From contig FR882195.1 in assembly GCA_000434935.1 (NCBI GenBank), positions 25,668 through 89,667 of the forward strand: 64,000 nucleotides of DNA. The letters run 5' to 3'. This DNA is from Bacteroides sp. CAG:709. GTDB lineage: Bacteria; Bacteroidota; Bacteroidia; Bacteroidales; UBA932. The notes under the pieces are model-generated. The model was not told the DNA's origin, searched no databases, and was given only the letters and a program-made list of their open reading frames with translations. The position numbers were made by a program, and so were the translations under genes. Shown here piece after piece: positions 35,548 to 46,400 of this stretch. Within the stretch, counting starts at the first letter, position 1; each line of letters begins with the position of its first letter.

Positions 35548-37098
35548 CTATTGGTGAAATACGGCAGCGTCAGTGACAGCTATACGACATCCTTCAGACT
35601 CAGGCTTCTTTTCGCCTTTCACGACCAGCTTGACATTATGTTTGCCATTTTCCAGATTGAAGATATGATAGATATAATTGCTTTTATGCTCCTGCCCGCC
35701 ATAGTAATAGTAGCAATCTATCGTACGGTTGAAAACACCATCGATGTAAACATCAGCCTTTCCTCCATTACGGACCCATTGGCCGCATATCGCTATGCCG
35801 GTTCCGTCGAAATCGAAACTGAGTTCATCGCCTGCATGGTCGCTGAAAATAACATTGCCATCGGTCTGCCAGTTGCCTTTGGTCACGCATGTGCTGTCCT
35901 CGCAAACTATGAAACGCCTGTCGAAAACAGCATTGGGAAAGGACACTTCCAGCGGCAGAGGGGTCGGTTTCTGGGCCTTGAATTCTATATGGTCATCTTC
36001 CACCTTGCCGCCACAACTGATGACATTGGCCTCGATATTGGACATTGTCCTGTCAATGGCTTTTCGCAATGTGTAATCTGTAAAGATGAAGAAAGTATCC
36101 TGCATGTTGTCCAGCACCGCCCGATATTCAGCAGGCAAACTGTCGTAGCCCTTCATTACGCCCAATACGCCCAGTGCCGTAGATGGATTGCAATCTGAAT
36201 CGTGTCCGCAACGGGTGGAAATATCCATGGTCTTGAATACATCGCCTTCACCGTACAACAGTCCGATGACAATGTAGGCACCGTTCAGTTTTGCGTCAAT
36301 GTTAGTGTCAATGCCAGCACAGCAAATGTCGGTATATTCCCATTTGTCCTGAATTTTCTGCCATGTCTTCTTCCAATCGGACGGATATTCCTTATAGAAC
36401 GACAACACGTCCTTAATAATCTGACAGTAAGCGGATTCCGAAGGCAATGAAAGCGTGGCCTTTTCTATAACGTCATACATGTTGTCTTCCACATATGCGG
36501 CGGAATACAATGCTGCGACGAATGCTCCTCCGTAAACGCCGTCGCCGTAGTTCATAATATGTCCTATCTTGTCGGACCACTGGTTCGCCAGTTGCGGCAG
36601 GCCAGGACACATCATGCCGATGAAATCCGCTTCTATCTGAAAGTCAATGTCATCCGCGTGCATATTGTATTCAGGACGACCGGACATTGGCGGGAAAATG
36701 CTGTCGGTGTAATTCTTGCGTGCCTGGACATTGGCATGCCAAAGTTTGTATCCCGCATTGGCCAGAGCTGCCTGATAATCCTTTGCTGCAGCATCCATTC
36801 CTTTGCGGTCCATCACTTCCATGAAGGACATCTGCACATAAAGGTCGTCCTCCCACCTGGCGCGCGTAATCAGTTCAGGCTTCCATGGAATAGGATCTTC
36901 AATGATTTTTCCCAATGATTTGAACTCTGTCGGACCGCCGTATGCGACCCCAATCATTTTACCGGCCCATCCGCCCGCGATTTTGTCCCGCAATACAGAT
37001 TTGTCCAGGCGGACATCCGGCTGGCCCGCATTACAAGAAACAAGCAACGATAGGCAAACTGTCCCGATGATCGGCTTTAATAAACTTGCGATTCTCAT
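35548..37098 (-). CDS. ADP-ribosylglycohydrolase-family lipoprotein of the PUL
   Basis: 516 residues. Lipobox Ser-Leu-Leu-Val-Ser-Cys; then a helical ADP-ribosylglycohydrolase domain (about 35-350) with Gly-Gly-Trp-Ala-Gly-Lys-Met-Ile-Gly-Val-Ala-Tyr-Gly-Gly and Arg-Cys-Gly-His-Asp-Ser-Asp-Cys-Asn-Pro, the Asp-rich metal site of the family. A C-terminal beta domain (about 390-516) is probably carbohydrate-binding. Despite the family name, lipoproteins of this type occur in glycan-degradation loci and are thought to act on glycosidic bonds rather than ADP-ribosyl proteins; that reading is inference. It lies 12 bases after the DUF5703-CE15 gene and 33 before the GH97-GH3 gene in one transcript. 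Confidence 0.85.
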   Translation of the reverse strand: MRIASLLKPIIGTVCLSLLVSCNAGQPDVRLDKSVLRDKIAGGWAGKMIGVAYGGPTEFKSLGKIIEDPIPWKPELITRARWEDDLYVQMSFMEVMDRKGMDAAAKDYQAALANAGYKLWHANVQARKNYTDSIFPPMSGRPEYNMHADDIDFQIEADFIGMMCPGLPQLANQWSDKIGHIMNYGDGVYGGAFVAALYSAAYVEDNMYDVIEKATLSLPSESAYCQIIKDVLSFYKEYPSDWKKTWQKIQDKWEYTDICCAGIDTNIDAKLNGAYIVIGLLYGEGDVFKTMDISTRCGHDSDCNPSTALGVLGVMKGYDSLPAEYRAVLDNMQDTFFIFTDYTLRKAIDRTMSNIEANVISCGGKVEDDHIEFKAQKPTPLPLEVSFPNAVFDRRFIVCEDSTCVTKGNWQTDGNVIFSDHAGDELSFDFDGTGIAICGQWVRNGGKADVYIDGVFNRTIDCYYYYGGQEHKSNYIYHIFNLENGKHNVKLVVKGEKKPESEGCRIAVTDAAVFHQ

Positions 37099-37110
37099 AT
37101 TTTAGTGTAT

Positions 37111-40100
37111 TTATTTCAAAAACTTGTCTGCAAAATTAATGAATTGTGTCCAGTCGTAAAGCAAGATGTCGTGGTCGCCCTTGCGTATGTGGTTGCCCAT
37201 CCGTCCGACTGTATCCGGATCTTCCACTCCAGGCTTTTCTGTGGACGTAAAACCCTCATGACCATATAGGTTGTAGACCGGTGTCGCTCCTACCAGGCTT
37301 AGATATTCTCCCTTCTGGTCAGCCCAGTTGTCCTCGCTTCCGCTTGAAACGTAGACCGGACGCGGAGCTATCATTGAAATCAGCTCATGCTGGTCGAAGG
37401 GGAGTGCGTCTTCGTTGTTGCTGTATTTTTCGAAGTTGCCGCAGAACCAATGCTGGAAAGCGTCATTCACGATGTATATGGTCTCACCGAATTTCCTGCG
37501 TGAGATTGCACTGCCGCAACATCCTGAGCAGTTGGATATTACCAATGCGAACCGCTGGTCTGTCGCGCCCGCCCAGAGTGCTGTTTTCCCCAGCCGCGAA
37601 TGTCCCAGTACGGCGACCTTGGTCGCGTCAATGTCCTTGTCCGTTTCGAGATAGTCCAATGCGCGGGAAAGCCCCCAAGCCCAAGCCGAAATCGTACTCC
37701 AAGAATCTCCTGTGCGAGGCTTGCCTTTATCTAGAAGTCCGTGCACGCCGTTGTGGAAGCCGTCATTCCAGTCCGGATCGACATCGTCGTAGAACATTGT
37801 CACGACCGCATACCCATTGGACAATACATATTCATAAGGCCATCTGCGTCCCCAGTCTCCCCGGTTGACAGGCTTGTACCACGCACCATAGTCCTCGATT
37901 TGGCTTTCTGTCGGCATGAGCACTTCCGGATCAGTGGTCGTAGCATAATTGCCTCTGAAATTCATGCCCATAAACGCCGGCACCGGGCCTTTTGCATCAT
38001 TTGGAATATACATCAGGACAGTCATGTAGCGGCTCTCATCTTCAGTGAAATATACAGCCACTTGGCGGCGCGTCGCTTTCCCGCCGAATGCGTCATGGCT
38101 CTCTTCCAGAACCTTGAAATGCAGTCCCGCAGGTTTCCCCGGCTCATATCCGTACATTTCCCGACGTAGCATATCCATGATTTCAGGGCGGCGCTTCTGC
38201 TCCCAGTCTTTCACGGACTTGACACTCTTGCCGTTATTTTTAACAAGCGGGTCTGGAAGTTCATATTTCGGAACAGCCGCCTCGTCATAATTCACTTTGT
38301 ACGAGGTAAGACGACGGCTGACCGTCACCGTTTCGCCTTTTTTCATGTATATCTCCAGAATGCCGTCTCCACATGCCTTCCATTGAGGTGTCTGCCCGTC
38401 ATCTCCGGTAACCCTGAGCATCATCTCTGTAATGCCGGTATGGATGCGGCATGTGCCTCCTTTCTCACTTGACACGGTGACGGACGCCGTATTCCCGTTT
38501 TTGCGCTCTGCTGAAATAAGGAATGCCCCACGTGCGCGCATGTTCTTGAAACTCACGTCATTCCAAGACGAAGGACAGCCGTGGAAAACTCTGATACAGT
38601 CGCCCCAGTCCTGAAGATACATCTCCTCCAATGAACACATCGCCGAGAACGGTGTCTCGATAACCGGTCCGGACTCATTGTAAAGCGTGTTCGGACGCAG
38701 CCATCCTGCGAAAAAATTCTTCATACATGCCAATGCCCCGTCACCATCACCGGCTGTCGCCAGCATTGCGGCTTTTCCTGTCAATGAATAGCCGGTGTTG
38801 CCCTGCCAACGGTTCATGGAATATCGCATACGGCTCTCATCTTCAGGGTTTTCCCAATCCAGAATATGGTATGGGTAAATCATGAAAAGATGTGACCAAT
38901 GCCTGTGGGTCGTGTCCCTGAACTCGAATTTGTCGCTGACCTTGAAACCTGTTTTTTCGTCGTATCCGAATGCGGGCAGATTTGCGAGAAAGTCTTTCCA
39001 CTTCGGCAGCATCGGATCATTGAGCCCGTATTTTTCGTCAATGCTGATGAGCGTGGAGAGGCCCCAGCGCAGATTCGCAAGGTCATAATTGGAGTTGGTT
39101 CCGATTTCTCCAAGTTCGCCCTCTCCATATTCCGGCGATGCGGTGGAGGGGAGTGAACAGGTTCCGTCAGGGTTGGTAATCCTGATCCGGAAGAAGATGT
39201 TTACCGCCGATTTCAGCAACGGGAAAAGGCGTTCCTTCATCTGGAAATCATCTCCGTAGGCTTCGCACATCTGCCAATAATAGAAAAGCGTCCAGGTGAG
39301 ATTTCCGACTTCGTATTGGTTCCTTTGCGCCAATGCCGGACTGAGTGCCGCGTGCATGTCGTAGCTTGAAGCCCTCGGCATGACCATGCATTCCTTCCAG
39401 TCTTCCTGCCCCGTGATATCGGTGACATTGCGTGTGAGATTCTCTCGGTTCTTCCAGAATGAATCCCATAGAGGCTGCTCCAACTGGCCGAGATTTGCCT
39501 TGGTCAGCCAGCTGTATGTGAGCTGTATGTTGAGATTCATCCAGATTGCCGGCCAAGGAGTGTCACTGGTCGGCCATACGCCCTGCAGGTCGACTATCGG
39601 TTTCCCAGGTCGTGCCGTAGATGCGAATTTATAGTATTGGAACCACCAGAAACGCTCAATGTTCTTGTCCGGGAATGTCAGGAATGCAGCATTGCGGTAG
39701 AAATTATGCCACCATGCAACATGCTGGGAATCAAGTTTTTCTTTGGAGACGGAAAAGGCGTTTCTGATGATAGCCTTAGCCTCGGCCTCTGCTTTTGCAA
39801 GTTTGTCAGCCTGGGTTACGGTCGCAATCGTCCTGTTGTCAGCGCCGTTTCTGACTGTCTTCCATGCCACTACATACCATCTTGCAATGTCGGTAAACGT
39901 GGTGTCCTTCGCCAGTGCCTGAATGCAGAAGCTGATATCGCCGTCTTTGTGGAAATACGAATCGGGATTGGATTTGCCTTCGGCATTGACATACCCCTTT
40001 GGTGCATTTGCCGAATTGAAGACGTATCGTGGGCTGATTGCTTTCTGCGGTACGAAATCGAGTTTCCAGCCGGTCTCGCCACCTTCTGCATGGGTGTCGA

Positions 40101-40600
40101 AGATGATACATTCACGTTCTGAATGCACGTATGTGCGGAAATCAAGCCTCCCGGCATTGGTTTCCAATGCTCCGGATGTGACGGCATCGTAAATTGACAG
40201 GCGCATTTTTTTCGTCCTGAACCTGACCGACTGTGGAAAAAGTGAAATAGCCTATCGGCAGACGACCTGAATTGTAGACATTGAACGGCTCCCGTGCTTC
40301 CGTGACGTCGCTGCGCCCGACATTGAGCCGATACACGCCGTCGGTGAGTTTGTACAAGTTGGTTCCAAGCAATCCGTTGCCCATCAATGCTCCCGAGTAA
40401 TAGCCGTCCGTGCGGCCCCAATGACGTTTCCCGAAAATGCCTTCCGGAAAGACCGGGTCTGCCGTGATGTCATTGTCCCACAGCATATCATATTGCCCGA
40501 GAAATTCTTTCCAGTCGAAATTGTTCTCTGCCGAAAACGACGGCATCGGCAGCAGTGTTGCCGCCAGCGTCATCGTGATTGTAACTATCCACTTCTTCAT
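37111..40600 (-). pseudogene. DUF5703/GH95-like glycosidase fused to CE15 glucuronoyl esterase, frameshifted
   Basis: Read as one gene it spans 3490 bases, 3 x 1163 + 1. The first part (ATG at 40600) encodes a signal peptide and a DUF5703-type N-terminus (Gln-Tyr-Asp-Met-Leu-Trp-Asp, Leu-Met-Gly-Asn-Gly-Leu-Leu-Gly-Thr). The rest, in another frame, starts Met-Arg-Leu-Ser-Ile-Tyr-Asp-Ala at 40206 and continues through a six-hairpin glycosidase-like region to a CE15 esterase with Gly-His-Ser-Arg-Leu-Gly-Lys (nucleophile Ser) and Lys-Gly-Asp-His-Asp (catalytic His). The frames meet at a run of seven A (40207-40213 region on the minus strand); with six A the reading is seamless (Gln-Asp-Glu-Lys-Met-Arg-Leu-Ser). 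CE15 enzymes split glucuronate esters, for example lignin-xylan links. Mutation, slippage or base error cannot be told apart. Confidence 0.85.
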
Positions 40601-40603
40601 ACC

Positions 40604-41683
40604 TTATTTTACTGACTCAAAAGGCTTGTCGTCCACAACTATAATCGTCACTTCTTTTACTGCCGTAGTATGTCCCTGGTAATTGTCGTTTACGCCATAA
40701 AATACGGCTTTATATGTGCCAGGTTTGTCATAAACGTGGTCATAAGTGAGAATCGGGCTCAAAAGGCTCTTGATCTGCACGCCTTTGTCTTTCGATACGG
40801 AATTGAGCGGCATAGGATCGGATATGCACCATACATCCAGTTCCCAATCGAGACCAGGGAAGTTTGACGCGGCCCCCTCAAAGTTGATTTCCCACTCAGG
40901 ATTACCGAAATGGCACGTTCCGATGGAGGTGGTGTCGCCTCTCATTTTAGGATTTGTTCCCAGATGAGGAGGATCCTGCTCGTTCATGGTCACGACAGTG
41001 AACGGAACCTCGGCAAGCGTTGTCCTGCGCTGCTCATTCTTTCCATATCCCATATTAATAGAGCCTTTGACATGGTAGGTTCTCTGGCTTCGCGTCCAGT
41101 TTATCGTCCATGGTTTCCAGTGAAAGGCAAGGCAGAAATTTTCCGCATATTCAATGAGATTGTCAGTGCTGTAACCATATTTCCACTCATTTTGTATGGA
41201 CTTACATTCTATGTCGTTCCACACCTGCTTCCACGGCTTGGTCTGGTCTTCCTCGGTAATAGGGAACTGCCCCTCGTCTATCATCTTCTGGATTTCCTTC
41301 CTCTGCTCGAAGCCGTCCAAGCTTGAGAAGCCCTTAAAATCCTTGGAAAGATAGACCCTAAACCCATATTCGGATTGTGGATTCATAGACCCTATCCCCC
41401 AAAGCGGTTGGAACTTCAAATCCAGTGACAGATTCTTAATTTCATCTATAGGAATCGATGTCCTGTCCCGTTTGTCGTACTCATGACCGACCTCGCCGCT
41501 GAAGAACGTGATGTAGTCAGCGTCTCCGCTGAAACGGAAGCGGACAATTTCTCCAGGTCTATATACATTGTCTCCATCCAGCGTGACATCGAAATCTACC
41601 GGGAGAGAGATATTCTGCTGTTGGCAGGATGTCAGCGATAAAAGTATGGAGGCAAATGCCGAAATATAAATGTTCTTTCTCAT
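40604..41683 (-). CDS. DUF5017 surface lipoprotein (SusE/F position)
   Basis: 359 residues from the ATG at 41683; seven upstream codons are in frame but less likely. Lipobox Leu-Leu-Ser-Leu-Thr-Ser-Cys. The N-terminal beta domain has Gly-Asp-Asn-Val-Tyr-Arg-Pro-Gly-Glu-Ile-Val-Arg-Phe-Arg-Phe-Ser-Gly-Asp-Ala-Asp, the hallmark of DUF5017, with Thr-Phe-Phe-Ser-Gly-Glu-Val-Gly-His after it; a C-terminal Ig-like strand set ends Lys-Glu-Val-Thr-Ile-Ile-Val. These proteins usually follow SusD and bind the target glycan at the surface. It is encoded 25 bases after susD and three bases before the DUF5703-CE15 gene. Confidence 0.8.
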   Translation of the reverse strand: MRKNIYISAFASILLSLTSCQQQNISLPVDFDVTLDGDNVYRPGEIVRFRFSGDADYITFFSGEVGHEYDKRDRTSIPIDEIKNLSLDLKFQPLWGIGSMNPQSEYGFRVYLSKDFKGFSSLDGFEQRKEIQKMIDEGQFPITEEDQTKPWKQVWNDIECKSIQNEWKYGYSTDNLIEYAENFCLAFHWKPWTINWTRSQRTYHVKGSINMGYGKNEQRRTTLAEVPFTVVTMNEQDPPHLGTNPKMRGDTTSIGTCHFGNPEWEINFEGAASNFPGLDWELDVWCISDPMPLNSVSKDKGVQIKSLLSPILTYDHVYDKPGTYKAVFYGVNDNYQGHTTAVKEVTIIVVDDKPFESVK

Positions 41684-41708
41684 ATCTCTTTTAATTATTC
41701 GCATTGGA

Positions 41709-43463
41709 CTACCATTGTGGATTCTGCTTCATTTCTGTATTTACCGCCAATTCAATGGATGGTATCGGAAGGTAATTGTTTCTTTCGCTCATCCTGCTTG
41801 TAAGCGTGACGAAGTTTCTTGCAGAACCGAATCCGGACCACTTTGAGTTGGACAATGCCATCTCGCGGACCTCCAGCATTGACTTGTAATATATTCCCCA
41901 ACGAATCAGGTCATGCTTGCGAAGACCTTCGAAGCAGAGTTCGCGGGCACGTTCGTTTCTTACATATTGCCGGAACTTCTCATAAGTGTTGTATTTCGAA
42001 TATGACGGCGTCTGCACTCCTGCGCGTTCGCGCAAAGGAAGAATCATATCGTACAATTCTTGTGTAGGTTTGTGGTCTCGTTCATTGACAGCTTCTACGT
42101 ACATGAGAATAACGTCTGAATATCGCAGAAGCGGAACATTGACTCCGGTCCAGATGCTCTTGAAATTCTTCAATCCTTCATACTGGATCTCCCTGCGGAA
42201 TTTGCCGATATTGCGCCCGCCAGGGTAGTAGGCCTGGTTCACATTGGTGTTCTGTTCTGTAGGATTGCTCGAACTGTAGTAAGGCGTGCGGTCCACTGCC
42301 GCGATGAGTTTACGCTTGTCGGAAGGGTCTCCGCCATAAGGATAGAGCACTGAAATGTCTCTGCTGCCTTCATAGTTGAAACCTGGAATGCTCCACTCCT
42401 GGCGTTTGTCCGTAATTATGGACAAACCTCTTTCATAAGGGGTACGGTCATCTTCCATGTACAGCTCCCACAACTTGTAGGTGTTGCCGAACAATCCGTT
42501 CGACCAGTTTACTTTGTGGCTTGCATAGTCAGTATCGCCAGAAGCGCATCTCAGTCCATTGATCTCACCCCAGCGGCTGTTTCCGAAATACATCGAGGAA
42601 GAACGGTCACCATAGAAATCGACTTCCCACATTGACTCATGATACTCCTTGTCATATTTGTCCGCCACATAGTTTATGAAAATCTGCGAATAGTCCGGAT
42701 TCAGACTGTGAAGACCGCTGTCAATCACTGCTTTGCAATGTTCTGCAGCCTTTTCGTAATATGTGTGTTTTTCTTCGTCGGTAACGCCGGATACAGCTTC
42801 ACCTGCCATATAGAGATAAATTCTTCCGAGTATTCCGTGGACTGTGGTACGAGTGACATCGGAAGGAGCGTGGTCGAAACTTTCAGTAATGACAGGAAGG
42901 ACATCCTCCATCTCTGATACCACCCATTTCATGACCTCGTGTTGCGGGGTAGGGGCAATCTTGACATCTTTATAAGACGCAGTGGCAGTTGTCTTCAGAG
43001 GCACATCCAGCCAGTTTTGAGCCAGAATGAAATGATAGTATGCGCGAAGGAATCTCGCCTGGGCGCACATTGAACCGTCAGGATCCAGATCAGTACCTGA
43101 AATTTTTTCAAGAAACGCGTTGGCATTCCCGATGCCCTTGTACAGCCATATCCACGGATTAGAAACGGATGCTGAATTGGCGTTAAGCTCGAATGAGGCT
43201 CCATACATGTCGGAGTTGGTCGATGACATATACATTGAAATGTCTGTGTTGTAGCCAAGGTCGAGAATAAGTGTACATCCGTAGAGCTGCCAGCTGTTCA
43301 TTACGCCATACACCGCATTGAGACCAAGCTGCGCCTGCTCTGAACTTGTGTAGAACTGATCTTCGGTGATGATGTTCGGCTCGCGGTCGAGAAGGTCGCA
43401 GGAACTGAATGTTGCTGCAATGCCCAGAACCGTGCCGGCCAATAGTATTTTATATGATTTCAT
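41709..43463 (-). CDS. SusD/RagB family nutrient-binding outer membrane lipoprotein
   Basis: 584 residues. Lipobox Ala-Ala-Thr-Phe-Ser-Ser-Cys-Asp-Leu-Leu-Asp; SusD core with Gln-Ala-Gln-Leu-Gly-Leu-Asn-Ala-Val-Tyr-Gly, Ala-Arg-Phe-Leu-Arg-Ala-Tyr-Tyr-His-Phe, Leu-Arg-Tyr-Ser-Asp-Val-Ile-Leu-Met-Tyr-Val-Glu-Ala and Arg-Ala-Arg-Glu-Leu-Cys-Phe-Glu-Gly-Leu-Arg, ending with the Leu-Pro-Ile-Pro-Ser block. It is longer than the other two SusD proteins in the window, with an insertion in the central part. It pairs with the SusC encoded 12 bases upstream and forms the uptake core of the large PUL. Confidence 0.95.
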   Translation of the reverse strand: MKSYKILLAGTVLGIAATFSSCDLLDREPNIITEDQFYTSSEQAQLGLNAVYGVMNSWQLYGCTLILDLGYNTDISMYMSSTNSDMYGASFELNANSASVSNPWIWLYKGIGNANAFLEKISGTDLDPDGSMCAQARFLRAYYHFILAQNWLDVPLKTTATASYKDVKIAPTPQHEVMKWVVSEMEDVLPVITESFDHAPSDVTRTTVHGILGRIYLYMAGEAVSGVTDEEKHTYYEKAAEHCKAVIDSGLHSLNPDYSQIFINYVADKYDKEYHESMWEVDFYGDRSSSMYFGNSRWGEINGLRCASGDTDYASHKVNWSNGLFGNTYKLWELYMEDDRTPYERGLSIITDKRQEWSIPGFNYEGSRDISVLYPYGGDPSDKRKLIAAVDRTPYYSSSNPTEQNTNVNQAYYPGGRNIGKFRREIQYEGLKNFKSIWTGVNVPLLRYSDVILMYVEAVNERDHKPTQELYDMILPLRERAGVQTPSYSKYNTYEKFRQYVRNERARELCFEGLRKHDLIRWGIYYKSMLEVREMALSNSKWSGFGSARNFVTLTSRMSERNNYLPIPSIELAVNTEMKQNPQW

Positions 43464-43475
43464 ACTTACAAATCG

Positions 43476-46400
43476 CTAAAATGAAAATGAAACTCCACCG
43501 GTAAGAGAACGCGCTCTCGGGTAGGCTGACCAGTCAAATCCTGGGGTAAGCACGCTGTTCCTGGTAGAAACTTCCGGATCCGGGCCGGAGTAATTCGTGA
43601 ATGTGAAGAGGTTTTCGGCTGTCAGGTATACCCTGAGAGACTGTATCTTCATCTTTCTCAACCATTTTGACGGGAACGTATATCCCAATGTCACGGTCTT
43701 GATTCTCAGGAATGAACCGTCTTCGACCACTCTTGATGAATAAAACTCCATTCCGGATGCTCCTGACCTTGGAATGTCGCTGTCAGGATTGCGTTCGAGA
43801 CTCCATGCATTCCGCATTGCGCCGAACTGGTTCAGCTGCGTTCCGTCATAGTATTCGAATACGAGCCTGTTGGCATTGAGAAGGTCGTTACCATAGCTCC
43901 AGTTCATGAAAATGCTCAAATCGATGCCATAGAAATTGAATGTGTTGTTCCAACCTCCGGTGTGAAGCGGTTGTCCGATGCCGATGACCGTCCTGTCGGA
44001 ATCATTGATGACTCCATCGCCATTCACATCCTCGTATTTAGGGTCACCCGGGCGGATATTCTCGCGGACTCCAAAATATGGAATCCCGTCCTTCAAAAGT
44101 GTTCCGTTTGAAAATTCATCATATTTGTATGTTCCGATATAGCGGTAGCCGTACATAAGACCGGTAGGCATTCCTACTTTTGTGACATACGGAGTCTGCG
44201 AACTGTAGCGGGTATGCCAGTCGATTGTCGATATGAGCGTAGTCTGGTTGTTGGCCAGAGCTGTGACCGTATTGTTGTTCATACCGAAATTCAATGTCGA
44301 TGTCCAGGTAAAGTTCTTTGTCTGGACAGGTATTGCAGTGATTGACAGTTCAATACCGCGGTTGCGCATTGAACCGACATTTATCATTGCACTTTCATAT
44401 CCGGAAGAAGCCGGCATTGTCGCCTGAAGCAGAAGGTCATAAGTGTTCTTCTGATAAATATCTGCCGTCAATGAAATCCTGTTGTGGAGGAATGCAAGGT
44501 CGAGTCCGATATCAGTCTGTGCTGTGGTTTCCCAGCCGAGGAACGGATTCTCCATATTCTCTCTGAAGTAGCCTGATACTGTCTTTCCGTCGCGGACATA
44601 GTCAAGACTGTTGTAACCAGGTCTTGTCACGAAACGTGAATAGTAATCGTAAGGCGTCTGTGTCCTGTTGTTACCTGTCATTCCCCATGAGGCACGGATT
44701 TTTCCGGTATTGAACCATCCGCTGTTCTGTGCCCAATCTTCGTTTGAGAAAGACCAGGCGACTGAACCTGAAGGGAATACGCCCCAGCGGTTGCCGCTCG
44801 GAAATTTGGATGAGCCGTCAGCACGCAATGATGCTGTCACATAATATTTGTGGGCATAATTGTAGTTTACTCTTGCGAGTCCCGAGAGCAGCAGCCAATC
44901 CCTCTTATATGGGGTTACGGATTGATACTCACCGGTATTGAGGCCTTCGACGCCTAAAAGTTCGGACTGGACATGATTGGCTTCCACTCCGGTAAATCTG
45001 GTAGTTTCTCCTTGGGCGGTAAATCCTACGAGAGCCTGGAAATTATGGTCATTGCCGAAAATCTTGTCGTAATTGAGGGTGTTTTCGTTCAGCCAACTAG
45101 TCACGTCCGTGTTGTAGACAAATCCGTTAGGACCCTTTCCGAGAGGGGATGCCGGGTGACCGGTCATTGTCTGGGAGTTGTTGAATGACTCGTTCCTTGT
45201 CCTTGCCTGATTATATCCTCCGGTTATCCTGAGCCTCAAGCCCTTGATGATGTCCCAGTTGAGCGCGACATTGCTGTTCAGGTAGTTGCGGATGATTTTC
45301 CTGTACGAATTCTTCACGTTTGCCATAGGGTTGAAACGGAAATCGTTAGGGTTGGACACTTCTTCATCTACCAGCTGGTTGATGAACGAATCACCGACAA
45401 CTCCGTCGCGCAGTGGTTTCAGCGGACGGAATCCCCATACGGAATAGAGGAAATAGGTACTTACGGTAGAATTTGAATTGCTGCTGGACGGCTGGATTCC
45501 ATTCGTGTTCGCCTGCGAGTAATTTGCGCTGAAATCTACCTTGACTTTTTCACCTATCTTCTGGCTGAGTTTGATGCTGCCGGAATAACGGTTGAAGTTG
45601 CTCTTTACGAGAATACCGTTCTGGTCAAGCGCGGTGAAACTTACATTGTAGCTGGTTCCTGTCTTGGAATTGCCGCCGCTGAGCGAGATGTTGTAGTTCT
45701 GGCTCAGGGCATTGCGGTAAACATAGTCCTGCCAATCCACATAAGGAACAGAGGCATAGTCTTCAAGAGAGTAGTATCGGCTGTCAGGAGTGCCGTCTTC
45801 CAGATAATTCGTGAAATAACTGGTGTGTGACGAACTTCTGTTCATGTAATATTCATCATCCAGGCGTACGTAGTCATAACCGTTCAGCAGATCGACTTTG
45901 TTGGCTATTTTGGAACCGGTCCAGGAAGCCGAAAAATTAACGGTCGGTTTTCCTTGCGAGCCTTTCTTCGTCGTGATGATGATGACGCCATTGGCGCCGC
46001 GTGCTCCATAGATGGCTGAAGCTGATGCGTCTTTAAGAACATCGATGCTTTCGATGTCAGCCGGGCTTATAGAGCTTGCAAAAGAACTTTCAGTCGGAAA
46101 TCCGTCAATGACATAAAGAGGTGCTGATGATTGTGTCAATGAGTTGTTTCCACGGATGATGATGTTGGCTTCTGAACCTACGGCACCGTCTGAAGTGGAA
46201 ACCACCACGCCCGCAACTCTTCCGGCAAGTGCCTGGTCGAAGTTCATCGGTGTGGATTTGGATATGTCATCCATATTGACCTTTCCGACAGAACCGGTCA
46301 GGTCGCGCCTTGCCACAGAGCCGTATCCCACACTGACGACCTCGGAGGCGGCCAGCGTTTCATATGATTCTTTCATCATGAAGTCAATCTTGGTGCGTCC

